NCBI RefSeq assembly: GCF_949628265.1
Contig: NC_088787.1
Span: 2,160,501 to 2,224,500, forward strand
DNA length: 64,000 nt
From: Cloeon dipterum
Lineage: Eukaryota > Arthropoda > Insecta > Ephemeroptera > Baetidae
Direction: 5' to 3'
Part shown: positions 11,048 through 23,600 of the stretch, piece after piece
Numbering within the stretch: position 1 is the stretch's first letter
Layout of the letters: each line of letters starts with the position of its first letter
Program-made: the position numbers and the translations under genes
Notes under the pieces: model-generated
Told to the model about the DNA's origin: nothing
Seen by the model: the letters and a program-made list of their open reading frames with translations, nothing else
Database searches by the model: none

Positions 11048-11439
11048 GACATCCGGCAGGCTTACAGCTCACTGCTGGCTCCTGAAATTTTTTCAAACCG
11101 TAACCATAGGTAGAATAAACTAAGTATATAGGAATATTTAATTGAGACAAAAATATATTTTCTTAATATTTTCGCAAAAATATTTCACGACCATGTGCTA
11201 TAATAATAATAATAATGTGCTATAAGGATAAGAACAAAAAACAGAAGTGGGCTCGCTGCGTTTTGCGGCGCAGTATGACGCCCAAAAGCACACGCGCGCG
11301 GAGAGGTAATTGAGGGAAAGCGTCGATGCATCCCCCGCCCCAATGCTTGCGCCCTCCGCTCGCAGAAGAAACGACTATCGCTTGCCCCTCCCTTCCAAAA
11401 TGTAACGCAACCGGTCGTGTGTTCGTCACAGCGTTGCCA

Positions 11440-11594
11440 GGACGGTATTAACACCGACATATTTACAGACGGGATATTATGACGTCACAGACTGCGAGCA
11501 CCATTTAGCTGGCATGCAGTCTGTGACGTCATTAGGAGAGGGAAAAAGGTTTCACGTTTGTAAATATGTCGGTGTCCGCCAGTCCTAGTTATAC
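11440..11594. mobile_element. GGACGG hairpin element, copy 2
   Basis: Counterpart of 3911-4071 in the duplicated block, with the same inner palindrome TGACGTCACAGACTGC / GCAGTCTGTGACGTCA. The extreme right end (ACCGTCCTT) has been lost here: the sequence runs CTAGTTATACGCAACG. Confidence 0.65.
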
Positions 11595-12319
11595 GCAACG
11601 CAGTCGCGGCGCCACCTATTCAAGTGGTGCTTAACTCTTTCTGCACGCTAAAAATCAAAAGCAAAATCCTGTTTGATTTTTTGAACTGACCTTATGAAGT
11701 CCAGGCGTGGAGACCGTGCACGACCAGAATGCTGATTGTTACTGCGGTTTCGGCTCAGTTAATAAACCCGACACACAAGGAAGTGTTTTACTTTTTAATC
11801 TACCACCAAATGACTCACAATCAGATAATGCTACCCGATTTTGTTTCAATTTAGTTCCGGCACTGTTTACACATACATAAAATTTTAATAATAATTAAAC
11901 AACTTAATTTAGCGAAAGTTGAGAGTGACAAAGCTATTTCCATTAACTTTGTTTAATTCTAATCATTCCATAGATGACCGTGTGTTAACGGCATGAAATA
12001 TAACTCTGCGCCATTAAGCAATAAGCAGGATTTTTTTAATGACCATTTTGCATTTTCTATTTTTCTTCTGTGCAAAGAGGCTAGGCCGTAAAGGAGATAA
12101 TTTTGTAACAACTTTTTAACTGATGATAGGACCAGAAAAATTACGCCAGGCTTATTCCCTTTTTCTGTAACACTATTGTTTGTATCTGCTGGCACAGTTT
12201 TTTAGTTACTTCCGGCAAATTGCTAAAATTCATAATTTATTTTACGGTAGAAAACGTGAAATACAAGCAATGAATTATGTACTTTTTATGGGCGATATAT
12301 ATGTGTTAAATTCTACATA

Positions 12320-13285
12320 ACTTCTCGTGCTGGTTGCACTTTTTTGTTCATGCCGCTGTTTTATTTCCTCTCCGCAGCGTTACCGAGAGTTAAAAATAGC
12401 TCGTGCTGCGTTTGCGTCACAAAAACAGCTAACTTCCTCTTCAATTTCAAGCCTTATATGGACAAAAATACGACTTCCGACTTTGGATAATAATGTATGA
12501 TTTTACTGCTCGGTTCGAGCTTTTTTTTCTCCTATTGGAATGATGTCCTTTTCCCTTTTTTCTCTCTCCCACAGGAAGGACTGAATCAACCTTTTGTTTT
12601 CGGCCTCTTCTAGTTTTCAGTGCGATCACGTTGTCGTGGCTCAGGGTAACCTAAGGAATTGAATAAAAGAAGGAATGCACACTTAGATAATTAAAGTTTT
12701 AACGCATTCCATGAGAATATCTGGTGAATTATGTATTATTTATAAGTAACAAACACAATAAACCCCTAAAATCTCTCTTTAAAGGATAAGATTTAAGGAT
12801 GTTTTTCATAAAACCACAAACTCTTTAAAAAAATCAATCGGCATGAAACTAAAATAAGATTATCGAGCTTATCGTCAGGTGTTTGTCTCATAGAACATGA
12901 CAAAGGGGCAGCAAACGAGCTATCGAGTAGCTCGTTGATGGACGCGCTGCTGCTTTCCGCTTTTCAGGCCTGACAGACCAATTCCTTCACGCTCGTCAGC
13001 AACAGTGCACGTCCACGCGGCGGCCGAGGATGGCAAGAAAGCTCTGGAAAGAAGGTTTAATTTAGCAGAAAGGCTCCTCGTCTCGTTAAAATTTTGGCCA
13101 CATCATTAGAAAACATTATTAAAATATTTTTCAACGTTTTCCAAAAATTGCAAACTAGAGCAACTCAACAATTAAGGGCATTTTGCATTTTTTACTATAG
13201 AAAGAAGCTCGTTATTGAGTTTACTGCTTTTATAATTTAGCAACAGTCAGTATTTATATCTGTAATGTAAATACTGATACGAGGA
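12320..13285. other. Segment present only in duplication copy B
   Basis: About 965 bases lie between TTAAATTCTACATA and TTGCTTTATTGCTCTA, which are adjacent in copy A near 5110. A pyrimidine-rich stretch near 12530-12595 ends in CCCACAG and could act as a splice acceptor, but no coding exon with recognisable similarity follows. The direction of change (insertion or loss) is not known. Confidence 0.4.
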
Positions 13286-13899
13286 GATGTTGCTTTATTG
13301 CTCTAGAAATAAAATGATTTTTTTGCTTGATTTTGATCCCTCTCGACGCAGTCTATCCCTCGGACTGGCTCGCTCATTGTCATTCGTTTGGCTGCTGCAC
13401 CGAGAGATGGTGCGATATGATCTTCAGCGTCACCTCACTGGGACACAGACCGCCAAAACGAGCAGGAGGAGACGTTGTTTGCGCGGTGAATTGCCTTTAT
13501 TTTGGAAAATAAAGGCTTTTTTCTTCACAACTGATACAATTAATTCCACAATTTCATCAATATTTGGTTTTTGTAATTATCGAAAGTGAAATTTATCTTC
13601 TTTAATTTGTGATTTGTTCTATGTTTGTTTATATTTTTTATTTTTGTTCCCTGCTCTGCACTGGCAGTGAGAGGGCGTCGGCTACGAATACTATTGAGTA
13701 GGCTTCCGCACGCATTTCTTCTTCTCTTCGCGTCACTATTAGCAGAGTCAGAATTTGGCAAGTCCACGCAGCGTCGTAAAAATCGCGTTTTAACAAAATG
13801 ATTCATCAACTAAAAAAAGAAATGCGCATAATAATGATTGCCTGCAAAATCCATATTGACTTGATCTATTAAAAAAAAATGATTCGTATTTGACAATCT

Positions 13900-14370
13900 T
13901 TTTATTCAACATAAAATGTAAAATGTTGACAGTAGGAAATGCTCGACGCTCCGCATTCTCTTGAGGGCTCTGGCCACCTCTCTGGCGAAGACGCCGCGCG
14001 GAAGTGCGACTGGATGACGACGGCGGCGCGGCGCTGTCTGAGGAAGAGGATGCCGTGCTGGATGGTCAGCGCCACCCACCGCACCCTCGCGAACTCTGCC
14101 AACCCCAAATCAGACAAATAAGACAATAAAATGCTTTTTGACTCACCTTTGATGGCCTTGTAGCGCTTCCACGAGCGCATGGCCAACGTCTGCGGTGCCA
14201 CTCCTCCGCAGGAACAGCTTCGTCTTGCCGACCTTCCACTCGCTGCTCGGAACGTCCAGCGGGCCGATGATCAGACTGACGGCCTCGAGGGGGTTGAGCT
14301 GCAGCCAGAGAGGGTCGCAGCGCGGCGAGAAGAGGAGGGCGTAGCGCTGCATCAGGTTGAATCATCGACG
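13900..14370 (-). pseudogene. Unconventional myosin fragment, copy B
   Basis: This is the better preserved copy: MQRYALLFSPRCDPLWLQL, SLIIGPLDV and EWKVGKTKLFLRRSG are in one frame. The frame then shifts, and another frame continues with an IQ-like MRSWKRYKAIKG to a GTGAGT donor. After a short intron a third segment reads TIQHGILFLRQRR then AVVIQSHFR, typical of IQ motifs. The rest of the myosin gene is missing, and a CACTGCAAG element interrupts it upstream at 14454. Confidence 0.65.
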
Positions 14371-14453
14371 TAGCGAACGCAGAGTCCCGGCTCCAAACTG
14401 AGCATCATCTCGCTCAACTTCAACGTCTCACATGAGGGTCCTGTGATGCAGTG

Positions 14454-14629
14454 CACTGCAAGTCAGGGGTGAGAAAATGTCACTGCGCTGCAGTGAGAAA
14501 ATCTCACCCCGCCGCATGTCACTGCTGTGTGGTGCGAAAAACTCCCCCACACAATGAATAGTGACATGCGGTGAGGTGACATTTTCTCAATGCAGCGCAG
14601 TGACATTTTCGCACCCCTGACTTGCAGTG
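14454..14629. mobile_element. CACTGCAAG inverted-repeat element, copy B
   Basis: Same foldback as 6260-6435, with a few substitutions. It directly precedes the array through the shared junction GTGTGGGAATTAGAAAACAG. Confidence 0.8.
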
Positions 14630-14643
14630 TGGGAATTAGAAAA

Positions 14644-17600
14644 CAGCAGGGTCGCACCCACAAGCGTCAAAAACACAGGCGGGCACGACCCTGCTGGATA
14701 TTAAAAAGAAAAGGGAAAATTGAGGAAAAAAGAACCAGCAAGGTCATCCCCGCAAGCGTCAGAAACGCCGGCGGGCACGTCCCTGCTGGAAATTAAAAGG
14801 AAAAGGGAAAAAGAAGGGAAAAAGAACCAGCAGGGTCATCCCCGCAAGCGTCAGAAACGCCGGCGGGCACGTCCCTGCTGGAAATTAAAAGGAAAAGGGA
14901 AAATTGAGGAAAAAAGAACCAGCAAGGTCATCCCCGCAAGCGTCAGAAACGCCGGCGGGCACGTCCCTGCTGGAAATTAAAAGGAAAAGGGAAAAAGAAG
15001 GGAAAAAGAACCAGCAGGGTCATCCCCGCAAGCGTCAGAAACGCCGGCGGGCACGTCCCTGCTGGAAATTAAAAGGAAAAGGGAAAATTGAGGAAAAAAG
15101 AACCAGCAAGGTCATCCCCGCAAGCGTCAGAAACGCCGGCGGGCACGTCCCTGCTGGAAATTAAGAAGAAAAGGGAAAATTAAGGGAAAAAGAACCAGCA
15201 AGGTCATCCCCGCAAGCGTCAGAAACGCCGGCGGGCACGTCCCTGCTGGAAATTAAAAAGAAAAGGGAAAATTAAGGAAAAAAAGAACCAGCAGGGTCAT
15301 CCCCGCAAGCGTCAGAAACGCCGGCGGGCACGTCCCTGCTGGAAATTAAAAAGAAAAGGGAAAATTAAGGGAAAAAGAACCAGCAAGGTCATCCCCGCAA
15401 GCGTCAGAAACGCCGGCGGGCACGTCCCTGCTGGAAATTAAAAAGAAAAGGGAAAATTAAGGAAAAAAAGAACCAGCAGGGTCATCCCCGCAAGCGTCAG
15501 AAACGCCGGCGGGCACGTCCCTGCTGGAAATTAAAAAGAAAAGGGAAAATTAAGGAAAAAAAGAACCAGCAGGGTCATCCCCGCAAGCGTCAGAAACGCC
15601 GGCGGGCACGTCCCTGCTGGAAATTAAAAAGAAAAGGGAAAATTAAGGGAAAAAGAACCAGCAAGGTCATCCCCGCAAGCGTCAGAAACGCCGGCGGGCA
15701 CGTCCCTGCTGGAAATTAAAAAGAAAAGGGAAAATTAAGGGAAAAAGAACCAGCAAGGTCATCCCCGCAAGCGTCAGAAACGCCGGCGGGCACGTCCCTG
15801 CTGGAAATTAAAAAGAAAAGGGAAAATTAAGGGAAAAAGAACCAGCAAGGTCATCCCCGCAAGCGTCAGAAACGCCGGCGGGCACGTCCCTGCTGGAAAT
15901 TAAAAAGAAAAGGGAAAATTAAGGGAAAAAGAACCAGCAAGGTCATCCCCGCAAGCGTCAGAAACGCCGGCGGGCACGTCCCTGCTGGAAATTAAAAAGA
16001 AAAGGGAAAATTAAGGGAAAAAGAACCAGCAAGGTCATCCCCGCAAGCGTCAGAAACGCCGGCGGGCACGTCCCTGCTGGAAATTAAAAAGAAAAGGGAA
16101 AATTAAGGGAAAAAGAACCAGCAAGGTCATCCCCGCAAGCGTCAGAAACGCCGGCGGGCACGTCCCTGCTGGAAATTAAAAAGAAAAGGGAAAAAGAACC
16201 AGCAGGGTCATCCCCGCAAGCGTCAGAAACGCCGGCGGGCACGTCCCTGCTGGAAATTAAAAGGAAAAGGGAAAATTAAGGAAAAAAATAACCAGCAAGG
16301 TCATCCCCGCAAGCGTCAGAAACGCCGGCGGGCACGTCCCTGCTGGAAATTAAAAGGAAAAGGGAAAATTAAGGAAAAAAATAACCAGCAAGGTCATCCC
16401 CGCAAGCGTCAGAAACGCCGGCGGGCACGTCCCTGCTGGAAATTAAAAAGAAAAGGGAAAAAGAACCAGCAGGGTCATCCCCGCAAGCGTCAGAAACGCC
16501 GGCGGGCACGTCCCTGCTGGAAATTAAAAGGAAAAGGGAAAATTAAGGAAAAAAATAACCAGCAAGGTCATCCCCGCAAGCGTCAGAAACGCCGGCGGGC
16601 ACGTCCCTGCTGGAAATTAAAAGGAAAAGGGAAAATTAAGGAAAAAAAGAACCAGCAGGGTCATCCCCGCAAGCGTCAGAAACGCCGGCGGGCACGTCCC
16701 TGCTGGAAATTAAAAGGAAAAGGGAAAATTAAGGAAAAAAAGAACCAGCAAGGTCATCCCCGCAAGCGTCAGAAACGCCGGCGGGCACGTCCCTGCTGGA
16801 AATTAAAAGGAAAAGGGAAAATTAAGGAAAAAAAGAACCAGCAGGGTCATCCCCGCAAGCGTCAGAAACGCCGGCGGGCACGTCCCTGCTGGAAATTAAA
16901 AAGAAAAGGGAAAATTAAGGAAAAAAAGAACCAGCAGGGTCATCCCCGCAAGCGTCAGAAACGCCGGCGGGCACGTCCCTGCTGGAAATTAAAAAGAAAA
17001 GGGAAAATTAAGGGAAAAAGAACCAGCAAGGTCATCCCCGCAAGCGTCAGAAACGCCGGCGGGCACGTCCCTGCTGGAAATTAAAAAGAAAAGGGAAAAT
17101 TAAGGAAAAAAAGAACCAGCAGGGTCATCCCCGCAAGCGTCAGAAACGCCGGCGGGCACGTCCCTGCTGGAAATTAAAAAGAAAAGGGAAAATTAAGTAA
17201 AAAAAAAACCAGAAGGGTCATCCCCGCAAGCGTCAGAAACGCCGGCGGGCACGTCCCTGCTGGAAATTAAAAAGAAAAGGGAAAATTAAGGGAAAAAGAA
17301 CCAGCAAGGTCATCCCCGCAAGCGTCAGAAACGCCGGCGGGCACGTCCCTGCTGGAAATTAAAAAGAAAAGGGAAAATTAAGGGAAAAAGAACCAGCAAG
17401 GTCATCCCCGCAAGCGTCAGAAACGCCGGCGGGCACGTCCCTGCTGGAAATTAAAAAGAAAAGGGAAAATTAAGGAAAAAAAGAACCAGCAGGGTCATCC
17501 CCGCAAGCGTCAGAAACGCCGGCGGGCACGTCCCTGCTGGAAATTAAAAAGAAAAGGGAAAATTAAGGAAAAAAAGAACCAGCAGGGTCATCCCCGCAAG

Positions 17601-20600
17601 CGTCAGAAACGCCGGCGGGCACGTCCCTGCTGGAAATTAAAAAGAAAAGGGAAAAAGAACCAGCAGGGTCATCCCCGCAAGCGTCAGAAACGCCGGCGGG
17701 CACGTCCCTGCTGGAAATTAAAAGGAAAAGGGAAAATTAAGGAAAAAAATAACCAGCAAGGTCATCCCCGCAAGCGTCAGAAACGCCGGCGGGCACGTCC
17801 CTGCTGGAAATTAAAAGGAAAAGGGAAAATTAAGGAAAAAAATAACCAGCAAGGTCATCCCCGCAAGCGTCAGAAACGCCGGCGGGCACGTCCCTGCTGG
17901 AAATTAAAAAGAAAAGGGAAAAAGAACCAGCAGGGTCATCCCCGCAAGCGTCAGAAACGCCGGCGGGCACGTCCCTGCTGGAAATTAAAAAGAAAAGGGA
18001 AAAAGAACCAGCAGGGTCATCCCCGCAAGCGTCAGAAACGCCGGCGGGCACGTCCCTGCTGGAAATTAAAAAGAAAAGGGAAAATTAAGGGAAAAAGAAC
18101 CAGCAAGGTCATCCCCGCAAGCGTCAGAAACGCCGGCGGGCACGTCCCTGCTGGAAATTAAAAAGAAAAGGGAAAATTAAGGAAAAAAAGAACCAGCAGG
18201 GTCATCCCCGCAAGCGTCAGAAACGCCGGCGGGCACGTCCCTGCTGGAAATTAAAAAGAAAAGGGAAAATTAAGGAAAAAAAGAACCAGCAGGGTCATCC
18301 CCGCAAGCGTCAGAAACGCCGGCGGGCACGTCCCTGCTGGAAATTAAAAAGAAAAGGGAAAATTAAGGGAAAAAGAACCAGCAAGGTCATCCCCGCAAGC
18401 GTCAGAAACGCCGGCGGGCACGTCCCTGCTGGAAATTAAAAAGAAAAGGGAAAATTAAGGAAAAAAAGAACCAGCAGGGTCATCCCCGCAAGCGTCAGAA
18501 ACGCCGGCGGGCACGTCCCTGCTGGAAATTAAAAGTAAAAGGGAAAAAGAAGGGAAAAAGAACCAGCAGGGTCATCCCCGCAAGCGTCAGAAACGCCGGC
18601 GGGCACGTCCCTGCTGGAAATTAAAAAGAAAAGGGAAAATTAAGGAAAAAAAGAACCAGCAGGGTCATCCCCGCAAGCGTCAGAAACGCCGGCGGGCACG
18701 TCCCTGCTGGAAATTAAAAAGAAAAGGGAAAATTAAGGGAAAAAGAACCAGCAAGGTCATCCCCGCAAGCGTCAGAAACGCCGGCGGGCACGTCCCTGCT
18801 GGAAATTAAAAAGAAAAGGGAAAATTAAGGGAAAAAGAACCAGCAAGGTCATCCCCGCAAGCGTCAGAAACGCCGGCGGGCACGTCCCTGCTGGAAATTA
18901 AAAAGAAAAGGGAAAAAGAACCAGCAGGGTCATCCCCGCAAGCGTCAGAAACGCCGGCGGGCACGTCCCTGCTGGAAATTAAAAGGAAAAGGGAAAATTA
19001 AGGAAAAAAATAACCAGCAAGGTCATCCCCGCAAGCGTCAGAAACGCCGGCGGGCACGTCCCTGCTGGAAATTAAAAGGAAAAGGGAAAATTAAGGAAAA
19101 AAATAACCAGCAAGGTCATCCCCGCAAGCGTCAGAAACGCCGGCGGGCACGTCCCTGCTGGAAATTAAAAGGAAAAGGGAAAATTAAGGAAAAAAAGAAC
19201 CAGCAAGGTCATCCCCGCAAGCGTCAGAAACGCCGGCGGGCACGTCCCTGCTGGAAATTAAAAAGAAAAGGGAAAATTAAGGAAAAAAAGAACCAGCAGG
19301 GTCATCCCCGCAAGCGTCAGAAACGCCGGCGGGCACGTCCCTGCTGGAAATTAAAAAGAAAAGGGAAAATTAAGGGAAAAAGAACCAGCAAGGTCATCCC
19401 CGCAAGCGTCAGAAACGCCGGCGGGCACGTCCCTGCTGGAAATTAAAAAGAAAAGGGAAAATTAAGGAAAAAAAGAACCAGCAGGGTCATCCCCGCAAGC
19501 GTCAGAAACGCCGGCGGGCACGTCCCTGCTGGAAATTAAAAAGAAAAGGGAAAATTAAGTAAAAAAAGAACCAGCAGGGTCATCCCCGCAAGCGTCAGAA
19601 ACGCCGGCGGGCACGTCCCTGCTGGAAATTAAAAAGAAAAGGGAAAATTAAGGGAAAAAGAACCAGCAAGGTCATCCCCGCAAGCGTCAGAAACGCCGGC
19701 GGGCACGTCCCTGCTGGAAATTAAAAAGAAAAGGGAAAATTAAGGGAAAAAGAACCAGCAAGGTCATCCCCGCAAGCGTCAGAAACGCCGGCGGGCACGT
19801 CCCTGCTGGAAATTAAAAAGAAAAGGGAAAATTAAGGAAAAAAAGAACCAGCAGGGTCATCCCCGCAAGCGTCAGAAACGCCGGCGGGCACGTCCCTGCT
19901 GGAAATTAAAAAGAAAAGGGAAAATTAAGGAAAAAAAGAACCAGCAGGGTCATCCCCGCAAGCGTCAGAAACGCCGGCGGGCACGTCCCTGCTGGAAATT
20001 AAAAAGAAAAGGGAAAATTAAGGGAAAAAGAACCAGCAAGGTCATCCCCGCAAGCGTCAGAAACGCCGGCGGGCACGTCCCTGCTGGAAATTAAAAAGAA
20101 AAGGGAAAATTAAGGAAAAAAAGAACCAGCAGGGTCATCCCCGCAAGCGTCAGAAACGCCGGCGGGCACGTCCCTGCTGGAAATTAAAAAGAAAAGGGAA
20201 AATTAAGTAAAAAAAGAACCAGCAGGGTCATCCCCGCAAGCGTCAGAAACGCCGGCGGGCACGTCCCTGCTGGAAATTAAAAAGAAAAGGGAAAATTAAG
20301 GGAAAAAGAACCAGCAAGGTCATCCCCGCAAGCGTCAGAAACGCCGGCGGGCACGTCCCTGCTGGAAATTAAAAAGAAAAGGGAAAATTAAGGGAAAAAG
20401 AACCAGCAAGGTCATCCCCGCAAGCGTCAGAAACGCCGGCGGGCACGTCCCTGCTGGAAATTAAAAAGAAAAGGGAAAATTAAGGAAAAAAAGAACCAGC
20501 AGGGTCATCCCCGCAAGCGTCAGAAACGCCGGCGGGCACGTCCCTGCTGGAAATTAAAAAGAAAAGGGAAAATTAAGGGAAAAAGAACCAGCAAGGTCAT

Positions 20601-23600
20601 CCCCGCAAGCGTCAGAAACGCCGGCGGGCACGTCCCTGCTGGAAATTAAAAAGAAAAGGGAAAATTAAGGGAAAAAGAACCAGCAAGGTCATCCCCGCAA
20701 GCGTCAGAAACGCCGGCGGGCACGTCCCTGCTGGAAATTAAAAAGAAAAGGGAAAATTAAGGGAAAAAGAACCAGCAAGGTCATCCCCGCAAGCGTCAGA
20801 AACGCCGGCGGGCACGTCCCTGCTGGAAATTAAAAAGAAAAGGGAAAATTAAGGAAAAAAAGAACCAGCAGGGTCATCCCCGCAAGCGTCAGAAACGCCG
20901 GCGGGCACGTCCCTGCTGGAAATTAAAAAGAAAAGGGAAAATTAAGGAAAAAAAGAACCAGCAGGGTCATCCCCGCAAGCGTCAGAAACGCCGGCGGGCA
21001 CGTCCCTGCTGGAAATTAAAAAGAAAAGGGAAAATTAAGGGAAAAAGAACCAGCAAGGTCATCCCCGCAAGCGTCAGAAACGCCGGCGGGCACGTCCCTG
21101 CTGGAAATTAAAAAGAAAAGGGAAAATTAAGGAAAAAAAGAACCAGCAGGGTCATCCCCGCAAGCGTCAGAAACGCCGGCGGGCACGTCCCTGCTGGAAA
21201 TTAAAAAGAAAAGGGAAAATTAAGGGAAAAAGAACCAGCAAGGTCATCCCCGCAAGCGTCAGAAACGCCGGCGGGCACGTCCCTGCTGGAAATTAAATGG
21301 AAAAGGGAAAAAGAAGGGAAAAAGAACCAGCAAGGTCATCCCCGCAAGCGTCAGAAACGCCGGCGGGCACGTCCCTGCTGGTAATTAAAAGGAAAAGGGA
21401 AAATTGAGGAAAAAGAACCAGCAAGGTCATCCCCGCAAGCGTCAGAAACGCCTGCGGGCACGTCCCTGCTGGTAATTAAAAGGAAAAGGGAAAAAGAAGG
21501 GAAAAAGAACCAGCAGGGTCATCCCCGCAAGCGTCAGAAACGCCGGCGGGCACGTCCCTGCTGGAAATTAAAAAGAAAAGGGAAAATTAAGGAAAAAAAG
21601 AACCAGCAGGGTCATCCCCGCAAGCGTCAGAAACGCCGGCGGGCACGTCCCTGCTGGAAATTAAAAAGAAAAGGGAAAATTAAGGAAAAAAAGAACCAGC
21701 AGGGTCATCCCCGCAAGCGTCAGAAACGCCGGCGGGCACGTCCCTGCTGGAAATTAAAAAGAAAAGGGAAAATTAAGGGAAAAAGAACCAGCAAGGTCAT
21801 CCCCGCAAGCGTCAGAAACGCCTGCGGGCACGTCCCTGCTGGTAATTAAAAGGAAAAGGGAAAAAGAAGGGAAAAAGAACCAGCAGGGTCATCCCCGCAA
21901 GCGTCAGAAACGCCGGCGGGCACGTCCCTGCTGGAAATTAAAAGGAAAAGGGAAAATTGAGGAAAAAGAACCAGCAAGGTCATCCCCGCAAGCGTCAGAA
22001 ACGCCTGCGGGCACGTCCCTGCTGGAAATTAAAAAGAAAAGGGAAAATTAAGTAAAAAAAGAACCAGCAGGGTCATCCCCGCAAGCGTCAGAAACGCCGG
22101 CGGGCACGTCCCTGCTGGAAATTAAAAGGAAAAGGGAAAATTGAGGAAAAAGAACCAGCAGGGTCATCCCCGCAAGCGTCAGAAACGCCGGCGGGCACGT
22201 CCCTGCTGGTAATTAAAAGGAAAAGGGAAAATTGAGGAAAAAGAACCAGCAAGGTCATCCCCGCAAGCGTCAGAAACGCCTGCGGGCACGTCCCTGCTGG
22301 TAATTAAAAGGAAAAGGGAAAAAGAAGGGAAAAAGAACCAGCAGGGTCATCCCCGCAAGCGTCAGAAACGCCGGCGGGCACGTCCCTGCTGGAAATTAAA
22401 AAGAAAAGGGAAAATTAAGGAAAAAAAGAACCAGCAGGGTCATCCCCGCAAGCGTCAGAAACGCCGGCGGGCACGTCCCTGCTGGAAATTAAAAAGAAAA
22501 GGGAAAATTAAGTAAAAAAAGAACCAGCAGGGTCATCCCCGCAAGCGTCAGAAACGCCGGCGGGCACGTCCCTGCTGGAAATTAAAAAGAAAAGGGAAAA
22601 TTAAGGGAAAAAGAACCAGCAAGGTCATCCCCGCAAGCGTCAGAAACGCCGGCGGGCACGTCCCTGCTGGAAATTAAAAAGAAAAGGGAAAATTAAGGGA
22701 AAAAGAACCAGCAGGGTCATCCCCGCAAGCGTCAGAAACGCCGGCGGGCACGTCCCTGCTGGAAATTAAAAAGAAAAGGGAAAATTAAGGGAAAAAGAAC
22801 CAGCAAGGTCATCCCCGCAAGCGTCAGAAACGCCGGCGGGCACGTCCCTGCTGGAAATTAAAAAGAAAAGGGAAAATTAAGGGAAAAAGAACCAGCAAGG
22901 TCATCCCCGCAAGCGTCAGAAACGCCGGCGGGCACGTCCCTGCTGGAAATTAAAAAGAAAAGGGAAAATTAAGGGAAAAAGAACCAGCAAGGTCATCCCC
23001 GCAAGCGTCAGAAACGCCGGCGGGCACGTCCCTGCTGGAAATTAAAAAGAAAAGGGAAAATTAAGGAAAAAAAGAACCAGCAGGGTCATCCCCGCAAGCG
23101 TCAGAAACGCCGGCGGGCACGTCCCTGCTGGAAATTAAAAAGAAAAGGGAAAATTAAGGGAAAAAGAACCAGCAAGGTCATCCCCGCAAGCGTCAGAAAC
23201 GCCGGCGGGCACGTCCCTGCTGGAAATTAAAAAGAAAAGGGAAAATTAAGGGAAAAAGAACCAGCAAGGTCATCCCCGCAAGCGTCAGAAACGCCGGCGG
23301 GCACGTCCCTGCTGGAAATTAAATGGAAAAGGGAAAAAGAAGGGAAAAAGAACCAGCAAGGTCATCCCCGCAAGCGTCAGAAACGCCGGCGGGCACGTCC
23401 CTGCTGGTAATTAAAAGGAAAAGGGAAAATTGAGGAAAAAGAACCAGCAAGGTCATCCCCGCAAGCGTCAGAAACGCCTGCGGGCACGTCCCTGCTGGTA
23501 ATTAAAAGGAAAAGGGAAAAAGAAGGGAAAAAGAACCAGCAGGGTCATCCCCGCAAGCGTCAGAAACGCCGGCGGGCACGTCCCTGCTGGAAATTAAAAA

